Shown here one piece after another: positions 1 through 6,617 of a stretch of 10,407 bases of DNA. The first letter of the stretch is position 1. Each line of letters starts with the position of its first letter. The stretch is from positions 1 through 10,407 of the forward strand of contig JASKZU010000198.1 in assembly GCA_030147455.1 (NCBI GenBank), given 5' to 3'. The notes under the pieces were generated by a model. The model made no database searches, was not told where the DNA came from, and saw nothing but the letters and a program-made list of their open reading frames with translations. This DNA is from Planococcus sp. (in: firmicutes) (GTDB lineage Bacteria > Bacillota > Bacilli > Bacillales_A > Planococcaceae). The position numbers were made by a program, and so were the translations under genes.

Positions 1-325
1 TATTTCCGACGCAGCTGTACTCAAGCGTCTTTTCCCTGAAGTCCACCTTGAAAATTGCCACTGCTGCTCCCCGCTTTTGCAGCATAAGGCCATTAAAACG
101 AAGCATCAATTGGTCAATCGTTTCATGATGGTACTCTTTTAAAATCTGGGGAATGACTTGCGAAGACTCGCGGGCCACTGGACCGCTCCCCAAGCCATCG
201 GCGACAGAGCAAATAAAGTAATCATCAGTCAGGACAGTGTAGTAACTGTCCCCAGACTCATAATTCCCTTTTTTTGCTGCATTGTAGACGTAAGCCTCTA
301 CATATTTATGCCTAATTTCCTCCAC
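1..325 (-). CDS. rsbX: RsbX, PP2C-type phosphatase resetting the stressosome (3' end missing)
   Basis: Partial gene; about the first 108 codons are present and the rest lies beyond base 1. RsbX is a stand-alone PP2C-family serine/threonine phosphatase of the cytoplasm that removes phosphate from RsbR and RsbS, so the stressosome can recapture RsbT after stress. The visible part contains the PP2C motif VADGLGSG (metal-binding Asp) near residues 38-45, a KRGAA segment near 85, and a YSCVGN motif close to the window edge. The same order occurs in B. subtilis RsbX. The start is a GTG whose first base is the last base of the sigB TAG stop (a TAGTG one-base overlap), so translation is probably coupled to sigB. 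It is the last gene of the sigma-B-driven rsbV-rsbW-sigB-rsbX unit. An ATG about 20 bases further in is out of frame and runs straight into a stop. Confidence 0.93.
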   Translation of the reverse strand, partial: MEEIRHKYVEAYVYNAAKKGNYESGDSYYTVLTDDYFICSVADGLGSGPVARESSQVIPQILKEYHHETIDQLMLRFNGLMLQKRGAAVAIFKVDFREKTLEYSCVGN

Positions 326-1107
326 TACGAAACCCCGCCTGCAGCCAGGATGGCTTCTTGAAGCTTTTTAATCGCTTTGCGTTGAAGACGCGAAACATGC
401 ATCTGTGAAATACCCAAACGGTCGCCCGCTTCTTTCTGGCTCAGCTGCTCTATGTAGGTGTACTGGATGATCTGCTTTTCCCGATCGGAAAGGACATTCA
501 TCGCTTCCGCCACGAGCATGCGCTGATCCGCTTTTTCGTATCCGTCATCGTCTTGGCCGACTACATCAAACAATGTAACCGTGCTGCCGTCTGAATCCGC
601 CTCAAGAGAATGGTCCATGGAGAGTGCCTGATAGCTTTTGCCCATTTCCATTGCTTCCAATACGTCGTCTTCGTCCACATCCAGGTACTCGGCAATTTCC
701 CACACTTGAGGAGAACGCTGAAGTTCTGTTGTCAGTACTTCAACCGTTGCTTTAATGCGGGGGCCCAATTCCTTGATGCGTCTCGGAACATGAATCGCCC
801 ATGTCTTATCGCGCAAAAAGCGTTTGATTTCGCCGATGATTGTCGGCACGGCAAACGCTTCAAAGCTGCGCCCGAAAGAAGGGTCATAACGCCGGATTGC
901 GCCAAGCAATCCGAGCATGCCTACTTGCGCGATATCTTCGTGATAGGACTTGCCGTTGGAATATTTACGGGCAATCGACTCGACAAGACGCCGATAATTG
1001 AGGACGAGGTTGGTTTGAGCTTCCTCGTCTTCAGTTTTCTGATAAGCTTCAATCCATTCCAGAACCTGTTCTTTCGTTGGCTGATTAGGATGAGATTGTT
1101 TCGACAT
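325..1107 (-). CDS. sigB: RNA polymerase sigma factor SigB (general stress)
   Basis: 260-residue group 3 sigma-70-family factor that directs RNA polymerase to general-stress promoters (GTTTaa / GGGTAT). Region 2 lies at about residues 55-105, with the motif HEDIAQVGMLGLLGAIRRYD and the FEAFAVPTIIGEIKRFLRD segment. Region 3 follows, with VPRRIKELGPRIK near 108-119. Region 4 ends in a helix-turn-helix at about 222-248 (SQKEAGDRLGISQMHVSRLQ). These match B. subtilis SigB closely. I chose the ATG at 1107 because it aligns with the known N-terminus (a short basic/polar leader, then TKEQV); an in-frame ATG at 1134 has no ribosome binding site. The first 23 bases overlap the end of rsbW, fitting coupled synthesis of SigB and its anti-sigma factor. 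Stop TAG overlaps the rsbX start by one base. Confidence 0.98.
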   Translation of the reverse strand: MSKQSHPNQPTKEQVLEWIEAYQKTEDEEAQTNLVLNYRRLVESIARKYSNGKSYHEDIAQVGMLGLLGAIRRYDPSFGRSFEAFAVPTIIGEIKRFLRDKTWAIHVPRRIKELGPRIKATVEVLTTELQRSPQVWEIAEYLDVDEDDVLEAMEMGKSYQALSMDHSLEADSDGSTVTLFDVVGQDDDGYEKADQRMLVAEAMNVLSDREKQIIQYTYIEQLSQKEAGDRLGISQMHVSRLQRKAIKKLQEAILAAGGVS

Positions 1108-1555
1108 CCTCTTCCACCCGCTCTCCTTCAACATGCTTTGTCATGAAGACAGTGACACCTTCTTGATGGTGAACTTTTACTTCGTCCATCAATGTTTCAA
1201 TCAAATACAGGCCGAGACCTCCTTCGCGCAGGAAAGCTCCTTCTTCCTGGTCGTGGTATGGCCCAACTTTTGCTTTTGTTTCTTCGAAATCAAAGCTCTG
1301 TCCATGGTCGGCTACCATGATTTCAATTTTGTCTTCGTATAAAGCACAACCGATGACTACTTCGCCTTCTTCACCTTCTGAATAAGCGTGCTGAACAGCA
1401 TTAGTCACTGCTTCGCTTGAGGCAATTTTCAAATCTTCAATATCATCAAATGAAAAACCAATGCGGCTGGCTAACCCTGAAATAGTCAGTCGGGCGACAC
1501 CCACGTATTGGGATTTCGCCGGAACACGCATTTCAACATAATCGAAAGGACGCAT
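1085..1555 (-). CDS. rsbW: RsbW, anti-sigma-B factor and RsbV kinase
   Basis: 156-residue cytoplasmic GHKL-fold serine kinase. It binds SigB and keeps it from core polymerase; it also phosphorylates the antagonist RsbV. The ATP site is visible: N-box SSEAVTNAVQHAY at about 46-58 (Glu48, Asn52), G1 box VADHGQSFDF at 81-90 (Asp83), and G2 box EGGLGLYLIETLMDEV at 111-126. Length and sequence agree with B. subtilis RsbW. The start ATG lies 2 bases after the rsbV TGA and is preceded by AAAGGTGG about 9 bases upstream. The C-terminus overlaps sigB by 23 bases. Together with rsbV and sigB it forms the partner-switching core; whichever partner RsbW holds (RsbV or SigB) decides whether the regulon is on. 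Confidence 0.98.
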   Translation of the reverse strand: MRPFDYVEMRVPAKSQYVGVARLTISGLASRIGFSFDDIEDLKIASSEAVTNAVQHAYSEGEEGEVVIGCALYEDKIEIMVADHGQSFDFEETKAKVGPYHDQEEGAFLREGGLGLYLIETLMDEVKVHHQEGVTVFMTKHVEGERVEEDVETISS

Positions 1556-1557
1556 GA

Positions 1558-1890
1558 TCAGTTACCACCTTTCCCGACGGCTGCTTCAATATCCATAATA
1601 TCGCCGAGGCCCGTGATATCGAAAAGGCGCTTCAGGCGCGTCGACAAGCCGGTAAGCTTCAAGTGGCCGCCCTTTGAGTTGATTGATTTGTAGAAGGCGA
1701 CGAAAACGCCGAGTCCTGTGCTGTCCATGTAGTCTACACCGGACAAGTCAAGTTCTGCTTTCAAATTTTCGCGCGCTTGGTAAGCATCTAGTTTCTCACG
1801 CAATACCGGTGCTGTATGTGCATCGATTTCTCCGTGAATATCGCCTTTTAATATATTGTCATTTTCTGTAAAGTTAACTTGAATATTCAT
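1558..1890 (-). CDS. rsbV: RsbV, anti-anti-sigma factor (STAS domain)
   Basis: 110-residue single-domain STAS protein. Unphosphorylated RsbV binds RsbW and so frees SigB; phosphorylation by RsbW inactivates it and RsbU reactivates it. The phosphorylation loop DYMDSTGLGVF is present, with the acceptor Ser at residue 57 (Ser56 in B. subtilis). The FDITGLGDI segment near the C-terminus is also family-typical. The open frame extends upstream to 1974, but those extra 28 codons cross the sigma-B promoter and have no family similarity. The ATG at 1890 follows GGGGTG at 10 bases and gives the usual length and N-terminus (MNIQV, compared with MNINV in B. subtilis). First gene of the sigma-B-autoregulated unit. 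Confidence 0.97.
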   Translation of the reverse strand: MNIQVNFTENDNILKGDIHGEIDAHTAPVLREKLDAYQARENLKAELDLSGVDYMDSTGLGVFVAFYKSINSKGGHLKLTGLSTRLKRLFDITGLGDIMDIEAAVGKGGN

Positions 1891-1954
1891 CTCTATATGA
1901 CACCCCGTTTTTGTATGATTCAATGTGGCTGAGAAAAAGCCATTCCAAGCACTG

Positions 1955-1980
1955 ATACCCGATTCCGGGCGCAATCAAAC
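1955..1980 (-). promoter_or_regulatory. Sigma-B promoter before rsbV (autoregulation)
   Basis: On the minus strand there is GTTTGA at 1975-1980, a 14-base spacer, then GGGTAT at 1955-1960. The sigma-B consensus is GTTTaa-N12-15-GGGTAT, so only one -35 base differs and the -10 is perfect. It sits between the rsbU stop (1987) and the rsbV start (1890), the position of the autoregulatory promoter in B. subtilis. Transcription would start near 1948, leaving a leader of about 58 bases. It would raise rsbV-rsbW-sigB-rsbX after SigB activation, above the basal transcription of the longer operon. Confidence 0.93.
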
Positions 1981-1986
1981 ATTGCC

Positions 1987-2988
1987 CTAGACTTTCTTGT
2001 AAATGACCAGCGTAAAGTCATCTTGAAGTTCCGCATTTTGCATACGTTCGAGTTCGTCATAAACATACTGAACAATCGCTTGCGCGGGTTTGTTTTTTTT
2101 CTTCTCGATCAGTTCGTAAATTACTTCTCGCTCGATAAAACCTTCTTCGTTGCGGCCTTCTGTTACTCCGTCGGTCATCATGATGACCATATCGCCTTTT
2201 TCAAGCGTGACAAAATGCTCTTCATAAACGGCTGCCGGCGATACCCCGAGCAACAAGCCTTTAGCTTGAAGTTCATCAAATTCATTCGTTTCAGCGCGGT
2301 ATAAAATAGCAGGCTCATGGCCTGCTGATCCATACGTCAGCTTTGCTTGAACTGCATCGTAATTGGCATAGAACATGGATACGAACATCGAGTCGTCGAC
2401 GCTTTTTTCGACAATGCGGTTGATGATGCCAAGCACGTCTTTCGGCATTGCATGCGAGCTGTTCAAGCTGTCCATTCCAAATTTAATCATGGACATGCAA
2501 AGGGCCGCCGGAAGGCCTTTGCCGATTACATCAGCAACCGCTACCCCAGCGTACCCGTCAAAATCACTGACAAAGTAAATATAATCCCCGTTCATTTTCT
2601 TGGCGGGAATCGATAATAGACCGATATCCAGCCCGTCAAGCGACGGCAATTTGGTTTTAAGCAACGTTTCCTGCACATTTGCGGCAAGATCCATTTCCAC
2701 TTTTAGTTCTTCCTGCCGCTTCAGCAGGCTTTGGCGCTCTTGAAGAGCCAAACCGTAATTAATCATCATTTCGATCAAAAAATCGAACGAATGCCAAACA
2801 ACCTCGGGAAGATCGCTGTAGAGCTCCCCGATGGCGGCTTTGTGCATGCTGATAACTTCTTCCGGCGAAATATTTTCGAGAATCAACTGGCGGCTGAAGT
2901 TCTGGCCGACATATAAATTTTGCTCTGATTGCTTTTTAACGTACTCATTAAGGATTTCCTGATATTGTGCTTCAATGTGTTGAGGCAT
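1987..2988 (-). CDS. rsbU: RsbU, PP2C phosphatase activating RsbV
   Basis: 333 residues (335 in B. subtilis). This cytoplasmic Mn-dependent phosphatase dephosphorylates RsbV when bound by RsbT, carrying environmental-stress signals. The N-terminal helical RsbT-binding domain covers about residues 1-85 and a linker helix runs to about 110. The SpoIIE-type PP2C domain spans about 118-333. Metal-binding acidic residues are visible in NGDYIYF (Asp135), VADVIGKG (Asp153), MTDGVTEG (Asp273) and LQDDFTLVIY (Asp323/324). The start ATG at 2988 has GGGGGAA 7 bases upstream and follows the rsbT stop by 12 bases. It is the last gene of the upstream half of the operon; the sigma-B promoter begins just after its stop. 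Confidence 0.98.
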   Translation of the reverse strand: MPQHIEAQYQEILNEYVKKQSEQNLYVGQNFSRQLILENISPEEVISMHKAAIGELYSDLPEVVWHSFDFLIEMMINYGLALQERQSLLKRQEELKVEMDLAANVQETLLKTKLPSLDGLDIGLLSIPAKKMNGDYIYFVSDFDGYAGVAVADVIGKGLPAALCMSMIKFGMDSLNSSHAMPKDVLGIINRIVEKSVDDSMFVSMFYANYDAVQAKLTYGSAGHEPAILYRAETNEFDELQAKGLLLGVSPAAVYEEHFVTLEKGDMVIMMTDGVTEGRNEEGFIEREVIYELIEKKKNKPAQAIVQYVYDELERMQNAELQDDFTLVIYKKV

Positions 2989-3000
2989 TTAGCGTTCCCC

Positions 3001-3402
3001 CTAGCGGAGCCACTTCGTAGCCCGTATATCTGTCCCTTCACCTTGGATCGTTTCAATTTTGAAATCATCCATAAGGCGTTTCACCCCTGGCAAACCTGCA
3101 CCCAGTCCACCTGATGTCGTAAAGCCGTCTTCCATTACTTTTCGAATATCAGGAATTCCGGGACCGTTGTCTGCGGCAATGATCAAGATTCCTTTCATGC
3201 CATTTTCGGTCAGCTGCTGGATTTCAATCCGGCCCTGTCCGGCGTATAAATAGATATTGCGGGCAAGCTCACTGATGGCTGTCGTGATGCGTGCCTGGTC
3301 GACGGTGCCGAAGCCAAGCTCTTTCGCCACATTGCGCCCAAGCTGCCGCGCCGCTACAATATCCCATTCCGTTAAGATTTCCACTGAGGATTGGTCGCTC
3401 AT
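3001..3402 (-). CDS. rsbT: RsbT, switch kinase released from the stressosome
   Basis: 133-residue GHKL-fold serine/threonine kinase. Under stress it phosphorylates RsbR and RsbS, leaves the stressosome and binds the N-terminus of RsbU to activate it. N-box ARITTAISELARNIYLYAG has Asn49; G1 box AADNGPGIPD has Asp78; G2 box SGGLGAGLPG lies at about 97-106. The first third (residues 11-54) appears nearly identical to B. subtilis RsbT as I recall it. Start: ATG at 3402, with GGAGG at 3410-3414, gives exactly the B. subtilis length; an in-frame TTG at 3408 sits too close to that site and overlaps the rsbS stop. Two bases separate it from rsbS. Confidence 0.98.
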   Translation of the reverse strand: MSDQSSVEILTEWDIVAARQLGRNVAKELGFGTVDQARITTAISELARNIYLYAGQGRIEIQQLTENGMKGILIIAADNGPGIPDIRKVMEDGFTTSGGLGAGLPGVKRLMDDFKIETIQGEGTDIRATKWLR

Positions 3403-3404
3403 TT

Positions 3405-3767
3405 TCAAGCCTCCAATTCCAGTTGAAGTTTCTCCAGACCGTTTTCTAGGTCGAGTGCCGTCATCACATCTTCAAGTCGAATTCCGAGCTCGATTAAAGT
3501 GATGGCAACTGCCGGCTGGATACCGGTAATAACCACTCTTGCCCCCATTAGGCTGGACATGCTGATCACATCTCCAAGCACTTTGGCAATGAATGAATCA
3601 ATAAAATCAATCGACGTCAAATCAATCACAACGCCGCGCGCACTAGTTTCGTGCAATTTTGTCAAAAGATCCTCCTGGAACTGCAATGCCGTTTGATCAT
3701 CCAGCTCCCATTGAATCGAAACAATCAATGTATCTTTCAGTTTTAGAATTGGGATTCTCACATTCAT
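3405..3767 (-). CDS. rsbS: RsbS, stressosome scaffold STAS protein
   Basis: 120-residue single STAS domain protein that with RsbR forms the stressosome core and sequesters RsbT; phosphorylation by RsbT releases the kinase. The segment SIQWELDDQTALQFQEDLL near residues 17-35 and the phospho-loop FIDSFIAKVLGDVI are present, with the acceptor Ser at residue 58 (Ser59 in B. subtilis). A TGIQPAVAITLIELGI stretch (about 81-96) is family-typical. The start ATG shares an ATGA overlap (4 bases) with the rsbRA stop, so the two scaffold proteins are probably translationally coupled. GGAGG lies 10 bases upstream. RsbX should reverse the Ser58 phosphorylation. Confidence 0.98.
   Translation of the reverse strand: MNVRIPILKLKDTLIVSIQWELDDQTALQFQEDLLTKLHETSARGVVIDLTSIDFIDSFIAKVLGDVISMSSLMGARVVITGIQPAVAITLIELGIRLEDVMTALDLENGLEKLQLELEA
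3410..3414 (-). promoter_or_regulatory. Ribosome binding site deciding the rsbT start
   Basis: Minus-strand GGAGG, 7 bases before ATG 3402 and within the last codons of rsbS. It supports ATG 3402 over the TTG at 3408. Confidence 0.75.
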
Positions 3768-4594
3768 GCCTCTTCAACCTCCACAATTTTTCGGTTTGTC
3801 CAAGCGAGTGCTTGCTCTACGCCGCGCTGCAGTGTGCTTGTCGTCGTGAAATCATTTAAATTGATGCCAAGCGTCACAATCGTCTGTGCAATTTCCGGAC
3901 GAATGCCGACGAGCATGCATTTAGCGCCGACCAGGCGAACAGCATCTGCAGCCTGAATGATATGGTGGGCAACCATCGTATCAACGACCGGGACTCCGGT
4001 AATATCAAGCAGCACAACTTCTGCACGGTGCTTAACAACGCCTTCTAGCAAGTTTTCCATGATCAGTTTCGCCCGCTCTGTATCGATGGTTCCCACAAGC
4101 GGCATCACCGAGACTTTTTCAAACACAGGAATCAGCGAAGCCGAAAGCTCTTGCAAAGCAATTTTCTGCAGGCTTACTGTCCGCTCCCATGTTTTAGAAT
4201 ATGTTTCAATTGTGCTGTTGCGGATCGGCGATGCCCACTTGGAAAATTCACGGACATACTCGTCTATGTTTTCCTGGCGTATAATGCCTTGTTTTTTCAT
4301 TCCTTCATAAACAATATCAGCGTAACGGTCAATCGACTTCGTTACGAAAGTAATCGACCAGCCGTAGCGGACCGCTTTTTCCGCAAAATCCTCCAGCCGG
4401 CTTTCATACACCTCATGGCTTTCAAGCAAGCTCGGCATCATTAATTCGGCAAACTCCTGGCTCGTCTGGCTCATCATCTCATCCGTCATCAACTGGAATG
4501 AGCGCTCTTCTTCCTCTTCTTTCATCTGCTGTTGCCATTTAGAAATGATTTCAGCCATGTTCTCTTGAATATATGTAGCCATCTGCTTGTTCAT
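3764..4594 (-). CDS. rsbRA: RsbR-type stressosome sensor/scaffold (RsbRA)
   Basis: 276 residues. RsbR proteins pair a variable N-terminal domain (a haem-free globin fold in B. subtilis RsbRA) with a C-terminal STAS domain that assembles with RsbS. The N-terminal part (about 1-130) is only loosely similar to B. subtilis RsbRA and has an acidic run of five Glu near residue 26. The linker and STAS part (from SKTWERTVSLQKIALQEL at about 133 onward) is very strongly conserved. Both RsbT phosphorylation sites remain: Thr172 in GTIDTER and Thr206 in VVDTMVAH (Thr171 and Thr205 in B. subtilis). Start ATG at 4594 has GGGAGGG about 12 bases upstream. It is first in the stress operon, after a terminator, so it needs its own promoter in 4600-4720. 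No other rsbR paralogue is present in the window. Confidence 0.96.
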   Translation of the reverse strand: MNKQMATYIQENMAEIISKWQQQMKEEEEERSFQLMTDEMMSQTSQEFAELMMPSLLESHEVYESRLEDFAEKAVRYGWSITFVTKSIDRYADIVYEGMKKQGIIRQENIDEYVREFSKWASPIRNSTIETYSKTWERTVSLQKIALQELSASLIPVFEKVSVMPLVGTIDTERAKLIMENLLEGVVKHRAEVVLLDITGVPVVDTMVAHHIIQAADAVRLVGAKCMLVGIRPEIAQTIVTLGINLNDFTTTSTLQRGVEQALAWTNRKIVEVEEA

Positions 4595-4651
4595 CTTTTC
4601 GTAAAACCCTCCCGGTGGCCCTCAGTAGCCACAATTCATACTTATCTTCCC

Positions 4652-4657
4652 ATTGTA
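4652..4657 (-). promoter_or_regulatory. Weak candidate sigma-A -10 box before rsbRA
   Basis: Minus-strand TACAAT (5 of 6 to TATAAT), about 57 bases before the rsbRA start and downstream of the terminator at 4727-4752. No good TTGACA-like box lies 16-18 bases upstream (GTGTGA is the closest by position). A promoter is expected here because the terminator isolates rsbRA from mazF, but this exact site is a guess. Confidence 0.35.
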
Positions 4658-4722
4658 TCGGAAAACGAAATATTTCACACCTTTTTTGCTATCCCACTCT
4701 GCCTTCTTCATATTTCTATGAG

Positions 4723-4752
4723 AAAATACCCCGAGAAAGCAATCCCGGGGTA
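4723..4752 (-). terminator. Intrinsic terminator after mazF
   Basis: The minus-strand hairpin at 4727-4752 has arms TACCCCGGGA and TTTCTCGGGGTA trimmed to 10 pairs (one G-U), a loop of about 6 bases, and then TTTTCTC. It begins 20 bases after the mazF stop, so it should end the acpS-alr-mazE-mazF transcript before rsbRA. The T-tract is short, so some read-through is plausible. Confidence 0.8.
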
Positions 4753-4771
4753 GTTTCTTGGAGTATGTATA

Positions 4772-5122
4772 CTAGAATTTTACAAGTCCAACGCTGATTT
4801 CTAAAGCTTCGTCCACTTTTTCCATCAAAGCATCGTCCAGCTGTGTAATTTTATCGGTAAGCCGCGATTTATCGATCGTCCGAAGCTGTTCCAGCAAAAT
4901 AACGGAATCCCGCTCAAAGCCATATTTCTTGGCGTTGATTTCGACGTGTGTCGGCAATTTCGCTTTTTGGATTTGAGCGGTGATGGCCGCTATGATTACT
5001 GTAGGACTAAATCGATTCCCGATATCGTTTTGAATCACCAGAACCGGGCGGGTCCCGCCTTGTTCAGACCCGACGACTGGTGAAAGTTCTGCGAAAAAAA
5101 CATCCCCGCGTTTTACAATCAA
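4772..5122 (-). CDS. mazF: MazF-type endoribonuclease toxin (NdoA/EndoA)
   Basis: 116 residues, the same length as B. subtilis EndoA and roughly four-fifths identical by eye. It is an mRNA interferase of the PemK/MazF family; the B. subtilis enzyme cuts single-stranded RNA at UACAU. Arg25 (EQGGTRPVLVIQ) and Thr48 (AAITAQIQ) are present at the positions of the known catalytic residues. The start is TTG at 5122 (IVKRGDVFF follows), with GGAGG at 5131-5135, 8 bases upstream and inside the end of mazE; no in-frame ATG near it fits. The weak TTG codon would favour excess antitoxin. Four bases separate it from mazE. It lies immediately upstream of the sigB module, as in B. subtilis, where the link to stress control is mainly positional. 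Confidence 0.97.
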   Translation of the reverse strand: MIVKRGDVFFAELSPVVGSEQGGTRPVLVIQNDIGNRFSPTVIIAAITAQIQKAKLPTHVEINAKKYGFERDSVILLEQLRTIDKSRLTDKITQLDDALMEKVDEALEISVGLVKF

Positions 5123-5126
5123 GTTG

Positions 5127-5411
5127 TCACCCTCCGCTTACGAGTTGCACTGTCGTGTGCTCCGCTTCGTATTCAGCGTGTGAACATTCGCAGGCAATTG
5201 ACAAATTGATCTGCGACATTTCCACGTAGCCCTTGATCATCGCTTCCCGAATATGATATGAATCGTAGACATTTTTCGTCACGCGCTGAGTGGATACATA
5301 AATAAACTCTCCATTTTCCTCAACGTGCTCTTCTGTATGGACTGTCAATTCCGACATAAACTGCTTCGGCAATTTGACTACCACTTTTTTCGTCTTTGAC
5401 TTCTCGTACAC
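5127..5411 (-). CDS. mazE: MazE-type antitoxin (NdoAI), diverged N-terminal half
   Basis: 94 residues (93 in B. subtilis). The C-terminal 30-35 residues (GYVEMSQINLSIACE..., ending LVSGG) match the toxin-binding tail of B. subtilis MazE. The N-terminal ribbon-helix-helix region is much less similar: the strand KVVVKLP and helix QFMSEL are recognisable, but the second helix (about 33-58) has few shared residues. It should bind MazF and block it, and repress its own operon through the N-terminal DNA-binding fold. Start: GTG at 5411, 8 bases after GGAGG (5420-5424); an in-frame GTG at 5420 overlaps that site and would add only three residues. It follows alr by 42 bases, with no promoter seen in the gap. 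Confidence 0.9.
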   Translation of the reverse strand: MYEKSKTKKVVVKLPKQFMSELTVHTEEHVEENGEFIYVSTQRVTKNVYDSYHIREAMIKGYVEMSQINLSIACECSHAEYEAEHTTVQLVSGG

Positions 5412-5419
5412 AGCCGACA

Positions 5420-5424
5420 CCTCC
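5420..5424 (-). promoter_or_regulatory. Ribosome binding site deciding the mazE start
   Basis: Minus-strand GGAGG, 8 bases before the GTG at 5411. The earlier in-frame GTG at 5420 starts on the last base of this site, so ribosomes should choose 5411. Confidence 0.8.
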
Positions 5425-5453
5425 GAAAATCCCGATCTCTGTCTATTCCTTTT

Positions 5454-6599
5454 TCATCTTAACATTGAATAGGCGGTCTGAGAAGGCAATTCGGAACTTT
5501 TGGTGCCATTCACATAGATGCGGGGCACCCGCTTTGTCAAAATACAAGGCACTTCATAGGGGATAGTACCCATTTTTTCGGCCCATTCATCGATTGGCAC
5601 CCGATTTTCTCCTTGCTGGCCGATCAGTTGAACGGGTTCGCCTACTGGAAGCTGTCCGGGCAGGCGAATCATGCATTGATCCATGCAGATACGGCCAACA
5701 ATCGGCGCACGCTCTCCGCGGACCAGCACTTCCTGCCCTTGAAGGCTTCTTAGCATGCCATCTGCATAACCGATCGGCAGTGTAGCGATCCATTCTTCCC
5801 CGCTGCTTTGATAGGTGGCGCCGTAGCTGATGGTCGCACCTGCCGCTACTTTTTTCACATGGACGATTTCTGTCTGCAAGCTAAGGGCAGGCCGGAGTGT
5901 TACAGGTGAATGTTCGGCTACAAAAGGAGAAGGAGCGATGCCGTAAAGCGAAATGCCGATTCTCACGGCATCATAAGCGACGGACGGATGCATAGAAGCT
6001 GCTGCACTGTTTGAGACATGCACAAGCACTCCTTCTGGAAGACGCTCCAACACCTGTTTCATGCGTGCTGCTTGCTGATCGAACAGCGCTGTATTTTCTT
6101 CATCGGCTGTTGCAAAATGCGTAAAGATCCCGTCAAACGAGAATTTTCCGGAACCCAGCGCCGCAAATGCCGCTTCTGCTTGTTCCGGCTGAACGCCGAG
6201 GCGGCCCATCCCCGTATCCACTTTTAGATGAACGCGGAGCGGCTGCTCTTTGATTATTTGCTTTGTTTGTTCGATCCACTCGAGCGACACAGCTGTTACG
6301 ATGATATTTTCTGCTGCAGCTATTTCAACAAACGACAAAGGCACAGCCCCCATCACAAGAAGGTCGCTTGTAATGCCTTTGCGGCGAAGCTCTAACGCCT
6401 CATCGGGTGTTGCCACTGCAAGCAGCCGGACTCCTGCGCTAAGAGCTTCGCGCGCTACGGCCTCTGCTCCGTGGCCATAGCCGTCCGCTTTTACGACCGC
6501 AATAACTTGCGCATCGCCTGCTCGCTGCTGGAAAGCGGCCAAATTGCTGCGGATAGCTGTTAGATCGATAATCGCTTTTGTCGGGCGGTATGTTTCCAT
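5454..6599 (-). CDS. alr: Alanine racemase (PLP-dependent)
   Basis: 381 residues, the normal length. It interconverts L- and D-alanine in the cytoplasm, supplying D-Ala for peptidoglycan and teichoic-acid alanylation. The N-terminal barrel carries the PLP lysine in VVKADGYGHG (Lys37), and MGRLG (Arg133) follows VDTG. The second catalytic base is Tyr259 in TISYGATYQSS, from the other subunit. The IGISLYGIAPS segment near 214-224 helps hold the cofactor. The ATG at 6599 has AAAGGGGGA 7 bases upstream and comes 18 bases after the acpS stop, so the two are co-transcribed. The last 15 or so residues (after RIYVNG) form a short tail that looks family-variable. mazE and mazF follow in the same operon. 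Confidence 0.97.
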   Translation of the reverse strand: METYRPTKAIIDLTAIRSNLAAFQQRAGDAQVIAVVKADGYGHGAEAVAREALSAGVRLLAVATPDEALELRRKGITSDLLVMGAVPLSFVEIAAAENIIVTAVSLEWIEQTKQIIKEQPLRVHLKVDTGMGRLGVQPEQAEAAFAALGSGKFSFDGIFTHFATADEENTALFDQQAARMKQVLERLPEGVLVHVSNSAAASMHPSVAYDAVRIGISLYGIAPSPFVAEHSPVTLRPALSLQTEIVHVKKVAAGATISYGATYQSSGEEWIATLPIGYADGMLRSLQGQEVLVRGERAPIVGRICMDQCMIRLPGQLPVGEPVQLIGQQGENRVPIDEWAEKMGTIPYEVPCILTKRVPRIYVNGTKSSELPSQTAYSMLR

Positions 6600-6617
6600 T
6601 AATAGGTCCCCCTTTGT

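Noticed and set aside
610..1146. A 178-codon plus-strand open frame opposite sigB, and similar plus-strand frames opposite rsbU, rsbR and alr
   Set aside because: They lie antisense to clearly conserved genes, show no family similarity or sensible binding sites, and are composition effects of the coding strand.
1891..1974. N-terminal extension of RsbV by 28 residues
   Set aside because: The region contains the sigma-B promoter and leader, and the extension has no counterpart in RsbV proteins.
4727..4732. GGGTAT on the minus strand before rsbRA as a sigma-B -10
   Set aside because: It is the right arm of the mazF terminator, and the nearest GTTT-like box is not at a usable distance.
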